Positions 52,384-61,758 of a stretch of 64,000 nt of DNA are shown here, in pieces. Under the pieces are notes generated by a model. It was not told where the DNA came from. It did not search any database and saw nothing but the letters and a program-made list of their open reading frames with translations. Within the stretch, counting starts at the first letter, position 1; each line of letters opens with the position of its first letter. The DNA comes from Butyrivibrio sp. AE3004 (GTDB taxonomy: Bacteria > Bacillota > Clostridia > Lachnospirales > Lachnospiraceae), in assembly GCF_000703165.1 (NCBI RefSeq), contig NZ_JNLQ01000002.1, positions 2,852,001 to 2,916,000 on the forward strand. The letters are read 5' to 3'. Made by a program: the position numbers and the translations under genes.

Positions 52384-53946
52384 CTATTTCCTCAAAACAA
52401 ATACCTTCCAAATAAACTTTGCATTTGATACAAAGTATCTCTTGAGAAGACGTTTCGGATCCTGAAACAGTCTGTACAGCCATTCCATTCCAATTTTTCT
52501 GATCCATAGCGGTGCTCTTTTTATATTTCCGGCGTAAAAATTAAATCCTGCTCCAACGCCAAGCATCACTCCATGCAATTTTCCTTCATGAGCAGCCATC
52601 CATTTTTCCTGCTTTGGAGCACCAAGCCCTATCCAGATAAGGTCTGCACCCGATGCATTAAGCATCTCTATTATATCATTATCCTCCTCAGGTGTTAATT
52701 CTCTGAAAGGCGGTGAATAGAATCCCTTAATTACTATGCCGGGATATTTCTCAGGAAGTTTTTCCTTAAGAAGCTCGATGGTTTCTTCCGAAGACCCATA
52801 AAAGTAATGCGAAAGTTTACCATCCATTGTGGATTTAAACATAGCATCCATAAAATCCGGTCCGGCAATTCTCTCCGCTTTAACATATCCTGATTTCTGA
52901 ATTCTGTTTACAATAGGCTGTCCATCTGGAAAAGTGAGTGCCGATGAGTTTTGAATATGCATATATTCAGGATTTTCACTGGCTTCCACAGTGGTATGAA
53001 CATTACAAAAGCATATATACTTACCAAAGAAATCATGTATATGGCTTCTAACATACAGAACCGCATTTTCTACATTGGATACTGCAAAATTAACGCCAAG
53101 GACTTTGCATCTTTTAGACATTGCGGAGTAATAAGCAGCCTGATAGTATCCTATCCCTCTGATAAGATGGTTAGTTACCCATAGTCCGTCAAGGGATATT
53201 CCAAAGTATGTATTAATACCTTCGTTTCCAAATCTTCTTACAATATCATTACGCACGAAGTCTGCTATATCAAGCTTATCGGGAATACATACAAAAATGT
53301 CACTGCATCCTGATTCTTTAACCTTTTGAACAAGCTGGTCACGGTTAATTGCTGCTTCATAATCATCAATATCTCTTGTATTTTCCGGATAATACGCTTC
53401 ATCGAGAGAATAAACATTGTCCAGTTCAAATTCAAGACTGAGATCTTTTCCGAGATGAGCTTTTACCGATTCAATTTCATTTTTAAATGCAAGTCCTGCT
53501 ATTTTTCTTCTGTGAACCTCAGGATTGCCGTTCTTAATAAGTATTGCCCTGTATATCAGTCTGAAAGAAAATACAAACACAAAATTAAGAACAACCAGAT
53601 ATCCCATGGCAAGCCTTGATACATAGTAAGTATTCTGAGATACCATAAGCACAACAAGTAAAAACAAAAACAGCGCTACCTGGTTCTTGAAGACTCCGCT
53701 GAATATTTCGAGCGGATCAAGATATTCAATAGGCCTGTAATCAAACCTTCTTCCAAGGTATACATTTACAAGCGTGGCAAAAAGGATTTCCATGAAAAAA
53801 ATCATGGTGTACAGCGGAATCATCCACTCTTTTTTCCAATACCAGTTAAACCTGATCGTGATCATTGCGGCATATGCAAGACACAGCGCAGCCGCATCCA
53901 CAATCAACAATATTCTTTTTCTTCTCTGTGAGCGTGAAAAGCTCAT
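52384..53946 (-). CDS. GT26 (WecG/TagA/CpsF) glycosyltransferase fused to a phosphoglycosyltransferase-like membrane region
   Basis: A 520-residue fusion. Residues 1-140 contain four helices and 140-275 a Rossmann-like region, the layout of the N-terminal part of WbaP/EpsL-type polyprenyl glycosylphosphotransferases and PglF, but their catalytic Bac_transf domain is absent. Residues about 280-520 are a complete GT26 domain: NVHTTVEA near 315, ALTFPDGQPIV near 336, GPDFM near 362, YFYGSSEETI near 381, GLGAPKQEKWM near 440 and AGNIKRAPLWIRKIGMEWLYR near 472. GT26 enzymes add the second sugar to a lipid-linked precursor at the cytoplasmic face; here the fused helices would anchor it. It is the last gene of the unit, 20 bases after the aminotransferase. 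Confidence 0.85.
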   Translation of the reverse strand: MSFSRSQRRKRILLIVDAAALCLAYAAMITIRFNWYWKKEWMIPLYTMIFFMEILFATLVNVYLGRRFDYRPIEYLDPLEIFSGVFKNQVALFLFLLVVLMVSQNTYYVSRLAMGYLVVLNFVFVFSFRLIYRAILIKNGNPEVHRRKIAGLAFKNEIESVKAHLGKDLSLEFELDNVYSLDEAYYPENTRDIDDYEAAINRDQLVQKVKESGCSDIFVCIPDKLDIADFVRNDIVRRFGNEGINTYFGISLDGLWVTNHLIRGIGYYQAAYYSAMSKRCKVLGVNFAVSNVENAVLYVRSHIHDFFGKYICFCNVHTTVEASENPEYMHIQNSSALTFPDGQPIVNRIQKSGYVKAERIAGPDFMDAMFKSTMDGKLSHYFYGSSEETIELLKEKLPEKYPGIVIKGFYSPPFRELTPEEDNDIIEMLNASGADLIWIGLGAPKQEKWMAAHEGKLHGVMLGVGAGFNFYAGNIKRAPLWIRKIGMEWLYRLFQDPKRLLKRYFVSNAKFIWKVFVLRK

Positions 53947-53966
53947 ATCAAATGACCTCGCAATTA

Positions 53967-55250
53967 TTATCTAAAGCATCTGTGAATTATATCTATCACA
54001 ACGCTCTGCTCTTCTTCAGTCATCTTATTATCTGAAGGAAGACATAAACCTCTCTCAAATATATCCGCACCTACATCAACAGAAGTTCCCTCATTTATAT
54101 ATGCATTACTTCTACCGCGCATAATCCCCTGCACAGTAATAAAGATATTATTTCTGTACATAGGCTGCATATGCATGGGCTTCCAGATAGGTCTTCCCTC
54201 TGCGTTAAAATATGAAAGAGCTTCAAGTATCTCCGAAGGACATGATTTTCCGGGCTCTGACTTGTAAAGAACCTCTTTCTCAGATCTAACCTGAGGACAC
54301 AAAGCCTCCCTGTCAATTATCATACAGCTGAGCCAATAATTTGGATCGGTATTATCCGGAATAGGATTCATTGACACAGGAAGATCCTTAAGGCCTTCTT
54401 TGTACCTATAGTAAATGGCTTTCTTAGCCTCTATATGTTCTTTAAGGTAAGGAAGCTGTCCTCTTATGACCCCCGCAACTATATTTGACATACGATAGTT
54501 GTAGCCGAGTTCCTCATGCTGATACCAGGACGCATCCTCTCTGGCCTGAGTACTTAATTTTCTTACCTTATGGCAGTCACTTAGAGAATCTGTAAGAAAC
54601 ATTCCCCCCGCACTTCCTGTAATTATCTTGTTTCCGTTAAAGGATATAACGCTATAGTCTCCAAACTTTCCTGTCTGCACGCCTTCATAAGATGCGCCGA
54701 AAGATTCAGCAGCATCTTCAACAATCAGAGCGCCATGCTTATCAGCTATAGCCCTTATCTCCTTTATCTTTCCGGGAGTTCCGTACAGATATGCGATAAC
54801 TATAAGCTTCACATCTGGATAAAGCTCAAATGCTTTCTCCAAGGCCTCGGGATCCATGTTCCAGGAATCAGCCTCTGTATCAATAAAAACTGCCTCACCG
54901 CCCTCATATGCCACCGGATTTACGGTTGCATCAAATGTCATATCGGAACAGAATACTTTTTTGCCGCTGAGTGTTCCCACATTTGCAGGCTGCGGTCCAT
55001 AGAGCTTTTCTCCTGCAAGTCTTATTGCCAGATGAAGTGCCGCTGTTCCGGAACTGAGTCCTACGGCATATTTTCTTCCAACCATTTCCTGTACAAGGCG
55101 CTCAGCCTCATTTATATTCTCACCTACTGTGGAAACCCAGTTTTTATCTATGGCATCAGTAACCCACTTGAGCTCATCTCCATGCATCGTGGGAGAAGAT
55201 AACCATATCTTGCTTTCAAACTTCTTTATACCATTAAATCTTTCGTCCAT
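53967..55250 (-). CDS. DegT/DnrJ/EryC1-family sugar aminotransferase
   Basis: A 427-residue PLP enzyme of the type that aminates UDP-4-keto-sugars (PglE/LegC/WecE-like). SSGTAALHLA near 66-75 binds the phosphate, VEDAAESFGA near 177-186 carries the Asp that contacts the cofactor, SFNGNKIITGSAGGM near 203-217 contains the PLP lysine (about 208) and YNYRMSNIVAG near 250-260 is the family signature. It lies downstream of the PglF-like dehydratase, whose 4-keto product would be its substrate with glutamate as donor. A structured spacer of 124 bases separates the genes. The ATG has GAGGAAG upstream. Confidence 0.9.
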   Translation of the reverse strand: MDERFNGIKKFESKIWLSSPTMHGDELKWVTDAIDKNWVSTVGENINEAERLVQEMVGRKYAVGLSSGTAALHLAIRLAGEKLYGPQPANVGTLSGKKVFCSDMTFDATVNPVAYEGGEAVFIDTEADSWNMDPEALEKAFELYPDVKLIVIAYLYGTPGKIKEIRAIADKHGALIVEDAAESFGASYEGVQTGKFGDYSVISFNGNKIITGSAGGMFLTDSLSDCHKVRKLSTQAREDASWYQHEELGYNYRMSNIVAGVIRGQLPYLKEHIEAKKAIYYRYKEGLKDLPVSMNPIPDNTDPNYWLSCMIIDREALCPQVRSEKEVLYKSEPGKSCPSEILEALSYFNAEGRPIWKPMHMQPMYRNNIFITVQGIMRGRSNAYINEGTSVDVGADIFERGLCLPSDNKMTEEEQSVVIDIIHRCFR

Positions 55251-55269
55251 ATCTTCCTCATCTTTAAAC

Positions 55270-55325
55270 GCATGTTTTTACCCGACTCATACCGCTCTGT
55301 TGTCAGTACCGTTGCCGGGTCATGC
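55270..55325 (-). promoter_or_regulatory. Leader hairpin upstream of the aminotransferase gene
   Basis: GCATG/CATGC (55270-55274, 55321-55325) and ACCCG/CGGGT (55280-55284, 55316-55320) form an interrupted stem around a 31-base loop in the PglF-DegT spacer. It could be an mRNA processing or regulatory element. No consensus riboswitch fits. Confidence 0.35.
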
Positions 55326-55374
55326 TTTACATTTCCTATCATGAAAGGACTAATTTAACAAATTATTAAAAAAT

Positions 55375-57318
55375 TTACTCTGTCTCGTTTATAAGTTCAG
55401 CTGCTCTTTCGAGTGCCTTCTGATGTTCTATGGAGTGCGAGTCCGCATTGTCCTCCGGATGATAAGTAGTTACTATCTTCTGGACAATTTCTCTTATCTC
55501 ATCAGCATGCTCTGCCTTGGAAGCTCCGTTAAGTTCCTCAAGTTGTCCAAAGAATTTCATATCATCCATATCAATGGGTTTTCCGATATGAATCATTCTG
55601 TTGGCAGTATCCTGCAGTCCTTCCTCATCCATGAGCATCTCTTCATACAGTTTTTCTCCGGGTCTAAGTCCCGTAAATTCAATCTTAATATCTTCTCCGA
55701 CTTTATATCCCGAAAGTTTAATAAGGTTCTCGGCAAGATCAAGGATTCTTACAGGCTCTCCCATATCAAGGACAAAAATTTCTCCGCCCTTTGCATATGC
55801 ACCGGCCTGCATTACAAGGCTGACAGCCTCGGGAATAGTCATAAAATATCTGATGATATTAGGGTCTGTAACGGTAACCGGACCACCTGCTGCTATCTGT
55901 TTCTTAAACAGAGGTATAACCGAGCCGTTTGAACCCAGTACATTTCCGAAGCGCACTGCTACAAACTCTGTATCATAATGCTTGTTAAAGGTCTGCACGA
56001 TCATCTCACAAATTCTCTTACTTGCACCCATGATATTTGTGGGATTAACCGCTTTATCTGTAGATATCATTACAAACTTTTTGCAGCCGTTCATAGCTGC
56101 AGCCATGGCAGTCTTAAATGTTCCGAAAACATTGTTCTTTATAGCTTCGTTAGGGCTGTCTTCCATAAGCGGTACATGCTTATGAGCAGCTGCATGATAA
56201 ACAATTTCAGGTCTGTATTTTTCAAAGATCCTATTAATTCTGTTAGTATTTCTTACGGAAGCAATCAAAACCTCAAGATCAAGCTCAGGATGATTTCTCT
56301 TAAGTTCCTGCTGTATATCGTAAGCATTGTTTTCGTAAATATCGATTATTATAAGCTTCTTGGGTTTATGATTTGCTATCTGTCTGCAAAGCTCTGATCC
56401 TATAGATCCGCCACCGCCTGTAACAAGAACTGTCTTACCGCTTACATAACCGGCAATCTGATTTAAGTCTACTGCAATGGGATCTCTTCCAAGAAGATCC
56501 TCAACTTCTACCTCGCGCAGCTTACTTACATTGACCTCACCATTCACAAGCTGATATACGCCCGGAAGTGAACGAAGCTTACAGTTAGTCTCCTTACACA
56601 GATCAAGCAGCTTTTTCATCTCACTTCTTGAAAGAGAAGGGATTGCTACTATTATTTCATCAATGTCATAGAGATCCGCACACTCCAATATCTTGTCACG
56701 ACCGCCTACAACTCTGATTCCCTGAATATAATGTCCCCATTTGCTTCTGTCATCATCTATGATGCATCTGATGACCATAGTGGAAAAGTTGCTGTTCACA
56801 ATTTCCTTTATAATGATGTTACCTGATTCCCCGGCGCCGATCACCATAACAGAAGTAGTGTTTTTGCGGTTCTCAGTCTTATGTTTTACACTTCTGATAA
56901 ATCTATAGCTGAATCTGCTAATAAATATCAGCGTTATCAAAATGAACGTATATAAAAAGTAATAGCTCTGAGGAACCGGCTGTCTTCCTACCTTAAAAAA
57001 CTGGAGGCCGAAAGCATTGGCTACACCTGATGCCACACAGGCAAATACAAGATTTTGAAGTTCATTTTCACCCGCATAAGCCCACAGACTGTTATACAAT
57101 CTGAAAAAATAGAAAAATACAAGTGAAAGTGCTACATTGATCACCAAAAAATCAGTAACCGGATCCATAAATTCATACGGCACCAGATCAATGTTGAACT
57201 CATATCTCATAAGGAGTGCCAAATAACTTGCGATAATGATGCTTAGCACATCATAAACCACAAGTCCGACTCTTCTGTAAAATTTTGCAAAATTAAAAGG
57301 TTTCTTCTCTGATTTCAT
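55375..57318 (-). CDS. PglF/CapD/WbpM-type nucleotide-sugar 4,6-dehydratase
   Basis: A 647-residue membrane enzyme. Four helices (about 17-140) are followed by a first Rossmann-like domain (VMVIGAGESG near 157-166) and the catalytic SDR domain beginning KTVLVTGGGGSIGSEL near 295-310. HAAAHKHVPLMEDSP near 375-389, STDKAVNPTNIMGASKR near 419-435 (Thr/Asp/Lys, then Met and Lys 434 replacing the Tyr-Lys pair) and VRFGNVLGSNGSVIPLF are diagnostic. Such enzymes convert UDP-GlcNAc to its 4-keto-6-deoxy derivative, the first step to bacillosamine-, QuiNAc- or FucNAc-type sugars. The aminotransferase downstream and the GNAT upstream fit this path. Confidence 0.93.
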   Translation of the reverse strand: MKSEKKPFNFAKFYRRVGLVVYDVLSIIIASYLALLMRYEFNIDLVPYEFMDPVTDFLVINVALSLVFFYFFRLYNSLWAYAGENELQNLVFACVASGVANAFGLQFFKVGRQPVPQSYYFLYTFILITLIFISRFSYRFIRSVKHKTENRKNTTSVMVIGAGESGNIIIKEIVNSNFSTMVIRCIIDDDRSKWGHYIQGIRVVGGRDKILECADLYDIDEIIVAIPSLSRSEMKKLLDLCKETNCKLRSLPGVYQLVNGEVNVSKLREVEVEDLLGRDPIAVDLNQIAGYVSGKTVLVTGGGGSIGSELCRQIANHKPKKLIIIDIYENNAYDIQQELKRNHPELDLEVLIASVRNTNRINRIFEKYRPEIVYHAAAHKHVPLMEDSPNEAIKNNVFGTFKTAMAAAMNGCKKFVMISTDKAVNPTNIMGASKRICEMIVQTFNKHYDTEFVAVRFGNVLGSNGSVIPLFKKQIAAGGPVTVTDPNIIRYFMTIPEAVSLVMQAGAYAKGGEIFVLDMGEPVRILDLAENLIKLSGYKVGEDIKIEFTGLRPGEKLYEEMLMDEEGLQDTANRMIHIGKPIDMDDMKFFGQLEELNGASKAEHADEIREIVQKIVTTYHPEDNADSHSIEHQKALERAAELINETE

Positions 57319-57382
57319 ATCTCTTTATTCTATCATAAATCAGCTTTTCATCCCACCTGTGGAAGAATTGCCGATTTCATCG

Positions 57383-60097
57383 TTATTTTTCTTTAAAAGC
57401 AATTGGCATGATTGAAAAAACAAGTGCTATTGCCATCGGATTACTAAACTGAAATACCCATTCCGATATGGCTGCTATTCCGAAGCCGACAGTCATAGCA
57501 TAAGGAAGAAGTGCTCCGGGTATGTCATTTCTGTTCTTCAAATAATATGCGGCACCTTTGAAGAAAGCAAAAGCCATCATCAAAAGGAATACTATACCGG
57601 CTAATATACCATTATCAAACATAACCTGAATATAGGTATTATGCGCATGAACAGCCACTTCACCGGAAGGGAGAACAGCTCCCATCTCCTCATGTCCAAA
57701 AGGTGTCATCTGCTGAAGATAGGACTTAAATATCGTGATTCTGCCATTTGAAAACTCTTCGATACCGTCACCGGTTCCTGAGCTTTCCTGTGTTTCATCA
57801 TTTTGCTCACTTTCAGGCTGTTCTCCATTTCCGCCGGCACCGTCCGCATTTTCCTGACTTGCGGCAGCTTCTGCTTCCGCCTTTAGTCTTTCCTCTTCAA
57901 GTCTCATGTTTTCCAGAAGCTCACGCCCCCCTGTTTCCATAAGATACTCTTTGATTTCAGGTGTTGTCTGCTTTGAGGCAACAATTTCAGGTAGTGAATA
58001 CACCATCGCCCTTGACTGATCCTCAGTCAGCGGAACTCCGTTCTCTCCGACAGTTGAATATCCTTCATCGTTGAAATTAGCTATATCTTCCGGATAATTA
58101 TAATCCATAAAGTCAACATTAAGAATCTTCTCGGAAAACAGATCCACAAATCTTTCTATATTCATATATAGATGATTGTCCGGCTGTCCTCCTCCATACA
58201 ATCCATAGTTTCCTGTCTCAATCGGAAACTTCTTAGGATGAGCCACTATTGCGGGAAGCATTCTCTGAAGTGCAAAAGCTGCGGGGAAACACAAAATTAC
58301 CGACAATGCCATGGTAACTACCTGTATTCCCAGATAGCGAAGCTTTCCTTTCTTACAATCTGCAGCTGTGATGGCAAGCATGCAAATAAACATTACTACA
58401 CAAGCAAGATATGAAGTACGGGAGATAGTAAACAGCATATATGCGGTGACAAAGCCAAAAAGAACAAACTCCTTCCACAGATATCTGAACCTGCTCCTGA
58501 AGGACTTTTCATCCCTCGTCGTATATATCTTGTATAAAAGCAGTACCGCTGATGCACATTCCATTACGGTCATATATTCTGCCGTTACTGTCACCGTGTG
58601 GAAAACAAACGCATATCTTCCGGTGTTAAAAGCAGCAAAGCTTCTATACATCCAGCAATATCCCATTGATATAACAAAGTTGAGGAGTAATCCTCCGATA
58701 ATCAACTCAGGATATGCCTTAAATCCATACAAGCCATAGCTGAGCATAAGTCCGATTACAAAAACAGCAAGCGCAACTCCCCACCATCTTGTGTTTCTGA
58801 AAGCGACAAGGACCGCAAAAAATGCTAAAAGTATAATTCCGAAACTGCTTATTTTAAGGCCTGTGCCCATTGACACATATTCCTCTTTTTTTCGCAGTCT
58901 GTAATATATTTCCACAGCAAAATTAATAATCAGAAATCCTGCCAGAATGGCAATTATTATCCCATAAGTAAGTGCTGCATTGTGAAGATCGTATTCCTTC
59001 TCAGTATCAGGAAGTAAATGAGCATTTCTATATAGTGTCCCGATTACCATAGCAATAATTATATATACAACATTTCCGGTCTTAAGCAATCTGGAGAACG
59101 GAATAGCCGCACAAAGGAATAGTAAAAGAAATATCATTTCCTTACGTTCTGCCAGCGTCTGATAAATTGTGTAAAGAGCGTTCATATATTCACAGCAGAA
59201 CCATAAAGCTGCTGCAATAAATCCCATCTGAGTAAAATTTCTGAGATTATGCCAAAGCTTAACATCAAGTGTGGCATCGTTTTCATGATTTATAGCGTAG
59301 AAAACAAATGCTGCTGTTATAACAACTCCGACCTCAAGAAACACATTCTCAAGAGGTCTTGTATCAAAATACTTAACAGGGTATATAAGGACCATCAATC
59401 CTATAGCAACCACGAAAGCTATGGGATTGCATACTACTCTTACTACCTGATGGACGGTTACAAGCTTGTTCTTTCTTTTATCTGCAGTCAGTCTTTCAAT
59501 AGCGCACAATAAAACAGCAAGCAGAATTATTCCTGCAATGATCAGAAGCGACATCTTCTTAGTTATAGGCTGTCTGTAGTTATATGCTGCCGCAAGCTGA
59601 AGTCCATCCACTGTTGTATCATGGTAGGCAAAGGAAACAAAATATGGCGATGTATCTTCCCCCGCATGCTCGAACGCTACATAAAACGTTGAAAATGCAC
59701 CGTTTAGTATCATGGTGTATGTCTCACCAACATTAAGGTCAAGCCCCACCTTAACATTTATGTAGCCCGGAAGGTTTGCATCTCTTAAATACACAAATCT
59801 CTGGTAGACTTCTTCCATGTTTTCATTATAAAAAACCATGGACATATAATTTCCGAGTTCTATATTATCAACATATATATCTATTGATTCAAGCCTGTCA
59901 TACTGAGCTATAAATTTCTGAACTATGTCATGATAATCATTTACTCTGTCCGAAATCTGAACAATCTCACCTCCACCCTTTTCGGTGATTGTTCTTTGCC
60001 AGATTCTAAAAGGAAAAACAGATAGTATGGCAATAACTGCAAAGATTATTATTACCGCTCTTATAGCTGTCCCCTTATAAACAACTTTTCTTCTCAT
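57383..60097 (-). CDS. O-antigen ligase/polymerase-like membrane protein with extra N-terminal domain
   Basis: A 904-residue protein. One helix (about 12-30) is followed by an outside domain of about 150 residues (about 35-185), then about a dozen helices. The WaaL/Wzy hallmark HAHNTYIQVMFDNG begins near 817 in a large outside loop that also contains a Glu/Gln/Gly-rich low-complexity stretch (about 705-765). Enzymes with this fold polymerise repeat units or ligate glycans to a lipid, wall or protein acceptor outside the membrane. The N-terminal domain is not typical and may bind glycan or acceptor. The ATG overlaps the upstream TGA (ATGA) and has GGAGG. Confidence 0.82.
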   Translation of the reverse strand: MRRKVVYKGTAIRAVIIIFAVIAILSVFPFRIWQRTITEKGGGEIVQISDRVNDYHDIVQKFIAQYDRLESIDIYVDNIELGNYMSMVFYNENMEEVYQRFVYLRDANLPGYINVKVGLDLNVGETYTMILNGAFSTFYVAFEHAGEDTSPYFVSFAYHDTTVDGLQLAAAYNYRQPITKKMSLLIIAGIILLAVLLCAIERLTADKRKNKLVTVHQVVRVVCNPIAFVVAIGLMVLIYPVKYFDTRPLENVFLEVGVVITAAFVFYAINHENDATLDVKLWHNLRNFTQMGFIAAALWFCCEYMNALYTIYQTLAERKEMIFLLLFLCAAIPFSRLLKTGNVVYIIIAMVIGTLYRNAHLLPDTEKEYDLHNAALTYGIIIAILAGFLIINFAVEIYYRLRKKEEYVSMGTGLKISSFGIILLAFFAVLVAFRNTRWWGVALAVFVIGLMLSYGLYGFKAYPELIIGGLLLNFVISMGYCWMYRSFAAFNTGRYAFVFHTVTVTAEYMTVMECASAVLLLYKIYTTRDEKSFRSRFRYLWKEFVLFGFVTAYMLFTISRTSYLACVVMFICMLAITAADCKKGKLRYLGIQVVTMALSVILCFPAAFALQRMLPAIVAHPKKFPIETGNYGLYGGGQPDNHLYMNIERFVDLFSEKILNVDFMDYNYPEDIANFNDEGYSTVGENGVPLTEDQSRAMVYSLPEIVASKQTTPEIKEYLMETGGRELLENMRLEEERLKAEAEAAASQENADGAGGNGEQPESEQNDETQESSGTGDGIEEFSNGRITIFKSYLQQMTPFGHEEMGAVLPSGEVAVHAHNTYIQVMFDNGILAGIVFLLMMAFAFFKGAAYYLKNRNDIPGALLPYAMTVGFGIAAISEWVFQFSNPMAIALVFSIMPIAFKEK

Positions 60098-61758
60098 AAA
60101 TCCTCCACTGACGTATGCTTACGCAGTAAAACAGTATACACCAAAATCGGAGCGCTATACCACAGATAAATCGTATATCTCACAAGGTATGTCGGCCCAA
60201 GTAATACCGTAAGCCAAACCAGCATTACAAGAATCCATGGATATATATTCTTTTCCTTCCTGACAACAAACCATGTCAAAAGAAGGTAAAAGCACAACCA
60301 GAAATATGCTGCCGGCGAGAACAAAAGAGAAACAACCGGAATGTTCTGTTGAAATTTCTCTATGGACAATTTTCTGTAAAAGCTGTCGATTATCGGTATA
60401 AAACTGTGTCTTTCACCCGGCAGTTCAACCTCGTAACCAAAATATGAACTATCCGTATAAGTAAAAGTAAATACAGTATTTCCCTGATAAACATTTATGA
60501 CTGCACCCGGATACCAGTATCCGTAAGATGTCAAAAACCAGCCGTTGAGGTAACTCATGGGATTCTGTATTCCCTTTGTAATCCAAAGCTTCAAAAATGC
60601 TTTTTTATCCTCTTCGTAAGCTCTGTTGTCGAAGTACATCTTAAGTATGTCCGATATTCTGGGTGTATAGTGAGATAACCCCTCTTCGCTCAGGTATCTG
60701 TGCAAGATGTCTTTTTCTTCCTGCGTAAAACTATCACTGTCGTAATAATACACTCTGGCAAGCTGCTGAATCGGAACCGTAAGCATTTCCTGATGCTCTC
60801 CGCCGGAAGCTCCTACCACATGTCCTATCACAAGATTGATGCAAAAATAGATAATTACAGGAGCGATCAAAAATGTAGCCCCGTGAAATCTGTCTTTTAT
60901 CTTTAGAAGCTTTGATACAATCAGTACAATAACCGCAAAAACAATATAAGCATAAAATCCGTTGTGCCTAAAAAGCATCATAAGAACAGCACAGATGATA
61001 ATCTGCCCGGCCTTTTTCTTTTTTTCTCCTCTTCCCGAAAGCTCTTCCCATTCCATCATCAGAATTACTGTAAGAATTAAAAATGCAGAAAAAAATCCAT
61101 CCTTACAGGAGCAAAGGGTATACATAACTATTGTCGGAAAACCCCCAAAAAACAGAGCTGATGCCGTTCTTATCCTCTTTCCTGCTCCATGCTTTTTAAG
61201 GAAGCTGATGAAATAGGTAAATATCCAGGTCATCACAAGCATCTGAATAAATATATAGGCAAAAATCCCCAAATTATAGCTGCCTGTAAATTTATGAAAA
61301 AAAGCAACGCTGCCGCCAAGAAGAAGCACATGCAAAAGCGGATGGTGCGTATTAAAGCTTCTTGAAAGCACTTCTATAACTTCCGTCTGAGCATCGTAAA
61401 CGAAAAAACCGGGATAGACTCCAAGGAGAACAACAAAATTACAAAGAGCTATAAGCATCCAGACCCTGAAAAATTCGCTACGGGTATATCCCTTTTTCGT
61501 TCTGATTTTCGTTATATTTTTATAGGTGCTCTCCGCTGAAATACTGTTTAATTCTCTTCCAGCCTTAAGTAAAAGTCTCTGCCAGGATAAATGTACAAGA
61601 AAGCTGATAAGTACTGTCAGCCCGGCAAAGAGCATAAGCATCCTTGTATTACCAAGGTCCACATGGTCAGTCGTTTCTAGCTGATATCCTAATACCAGAC
61701 TCAGCGATGCACCTACACCAAATAAGACCGGCAACAGCCAGGTCTTATTCTTACTCAT
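60094..61758 (-). CDS. DUF6020-like polytopic membrane protein
   Basis: About 554 residues. The start is uncertain: ATG at 61758 has GAGG six bases upstream and overlaps the GT2 stop, and ATG at 61770 is similarly served. About eleven helices are seen. The segment YPGFFVYDAQTEVIE and the following FNTHHPLLHVLLLGG are typical of DUF6020 proteins, with an acidic residue and His pair in the first large outside loop as in GT-C enzymes. CKDGFFSAF and RHNGFYAYI are further conserved segments. The function is uncharacterised; the preceding GtrB-like GT2 could make its lipid-linked donor. Confidence 0.75.
   Translation of the reverse strand: MSKNKTWLLPVLFGVGASLSLVLGYQLETTDHVDLGNTRMLMLFAGLTVLISFLVHLSWQRLLLKAGRELNSISAESTYKNITKIRTKKGYTRSEFFRVWMLIALCNFVVLLGVYPGFFVYDAQTEVIEVLSRSFNTHHPLLHVLLLGGSVAFFHKFTGSYNLGIFAYIFIQMLVMTWIFTYFISFLKKHGAGKRIRTASALFFGGFPTIVMYTLCSCKDGFFSAFLILTVILMMEWEELSGRGEKKKKAGQIIICAVLMMLFRHNGFYAYIVFAVIVLIVSKLLKIKDRFHGATFLIAPVIIYFCINLVIGHVVGASGGEHQEMLTVPIQQLARVYYYDSDSFTQEEKDILHRYLSEEGLSHYTPRISDILKMYFDNRAYEEDKKAFLKLWITKGIQNPMSYLNGWFLTSYGYWYPGAVINVYQGNTVFTFTYTDSSYFGYEVELPGERHSFIPIIDSFYRKLSIEKFQQNIPVVSLLFSPAAYFWLCFYLLLTWFVVRKEKNIYPWILVMLVWLTVLLGPTYLVRYTIYLWYSAPILVYTVLLRKHTSVEDL

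Noticed and set aside
55304..55325. CCCGGCAAC on the minus strand, reminiscent of the SAM-I riboswitch core
   Set aside because: The upstream AGAGAGG-type strand, the GATGAAA segment and the other helices of an S-box are missing.
57320..57335. TGATAGAAT extended -10 upstream of the PglF-like gene
   Set aside because: It would start transcription only about two bases before the ATG and exclude the ribosome binding site; no -35 is present.
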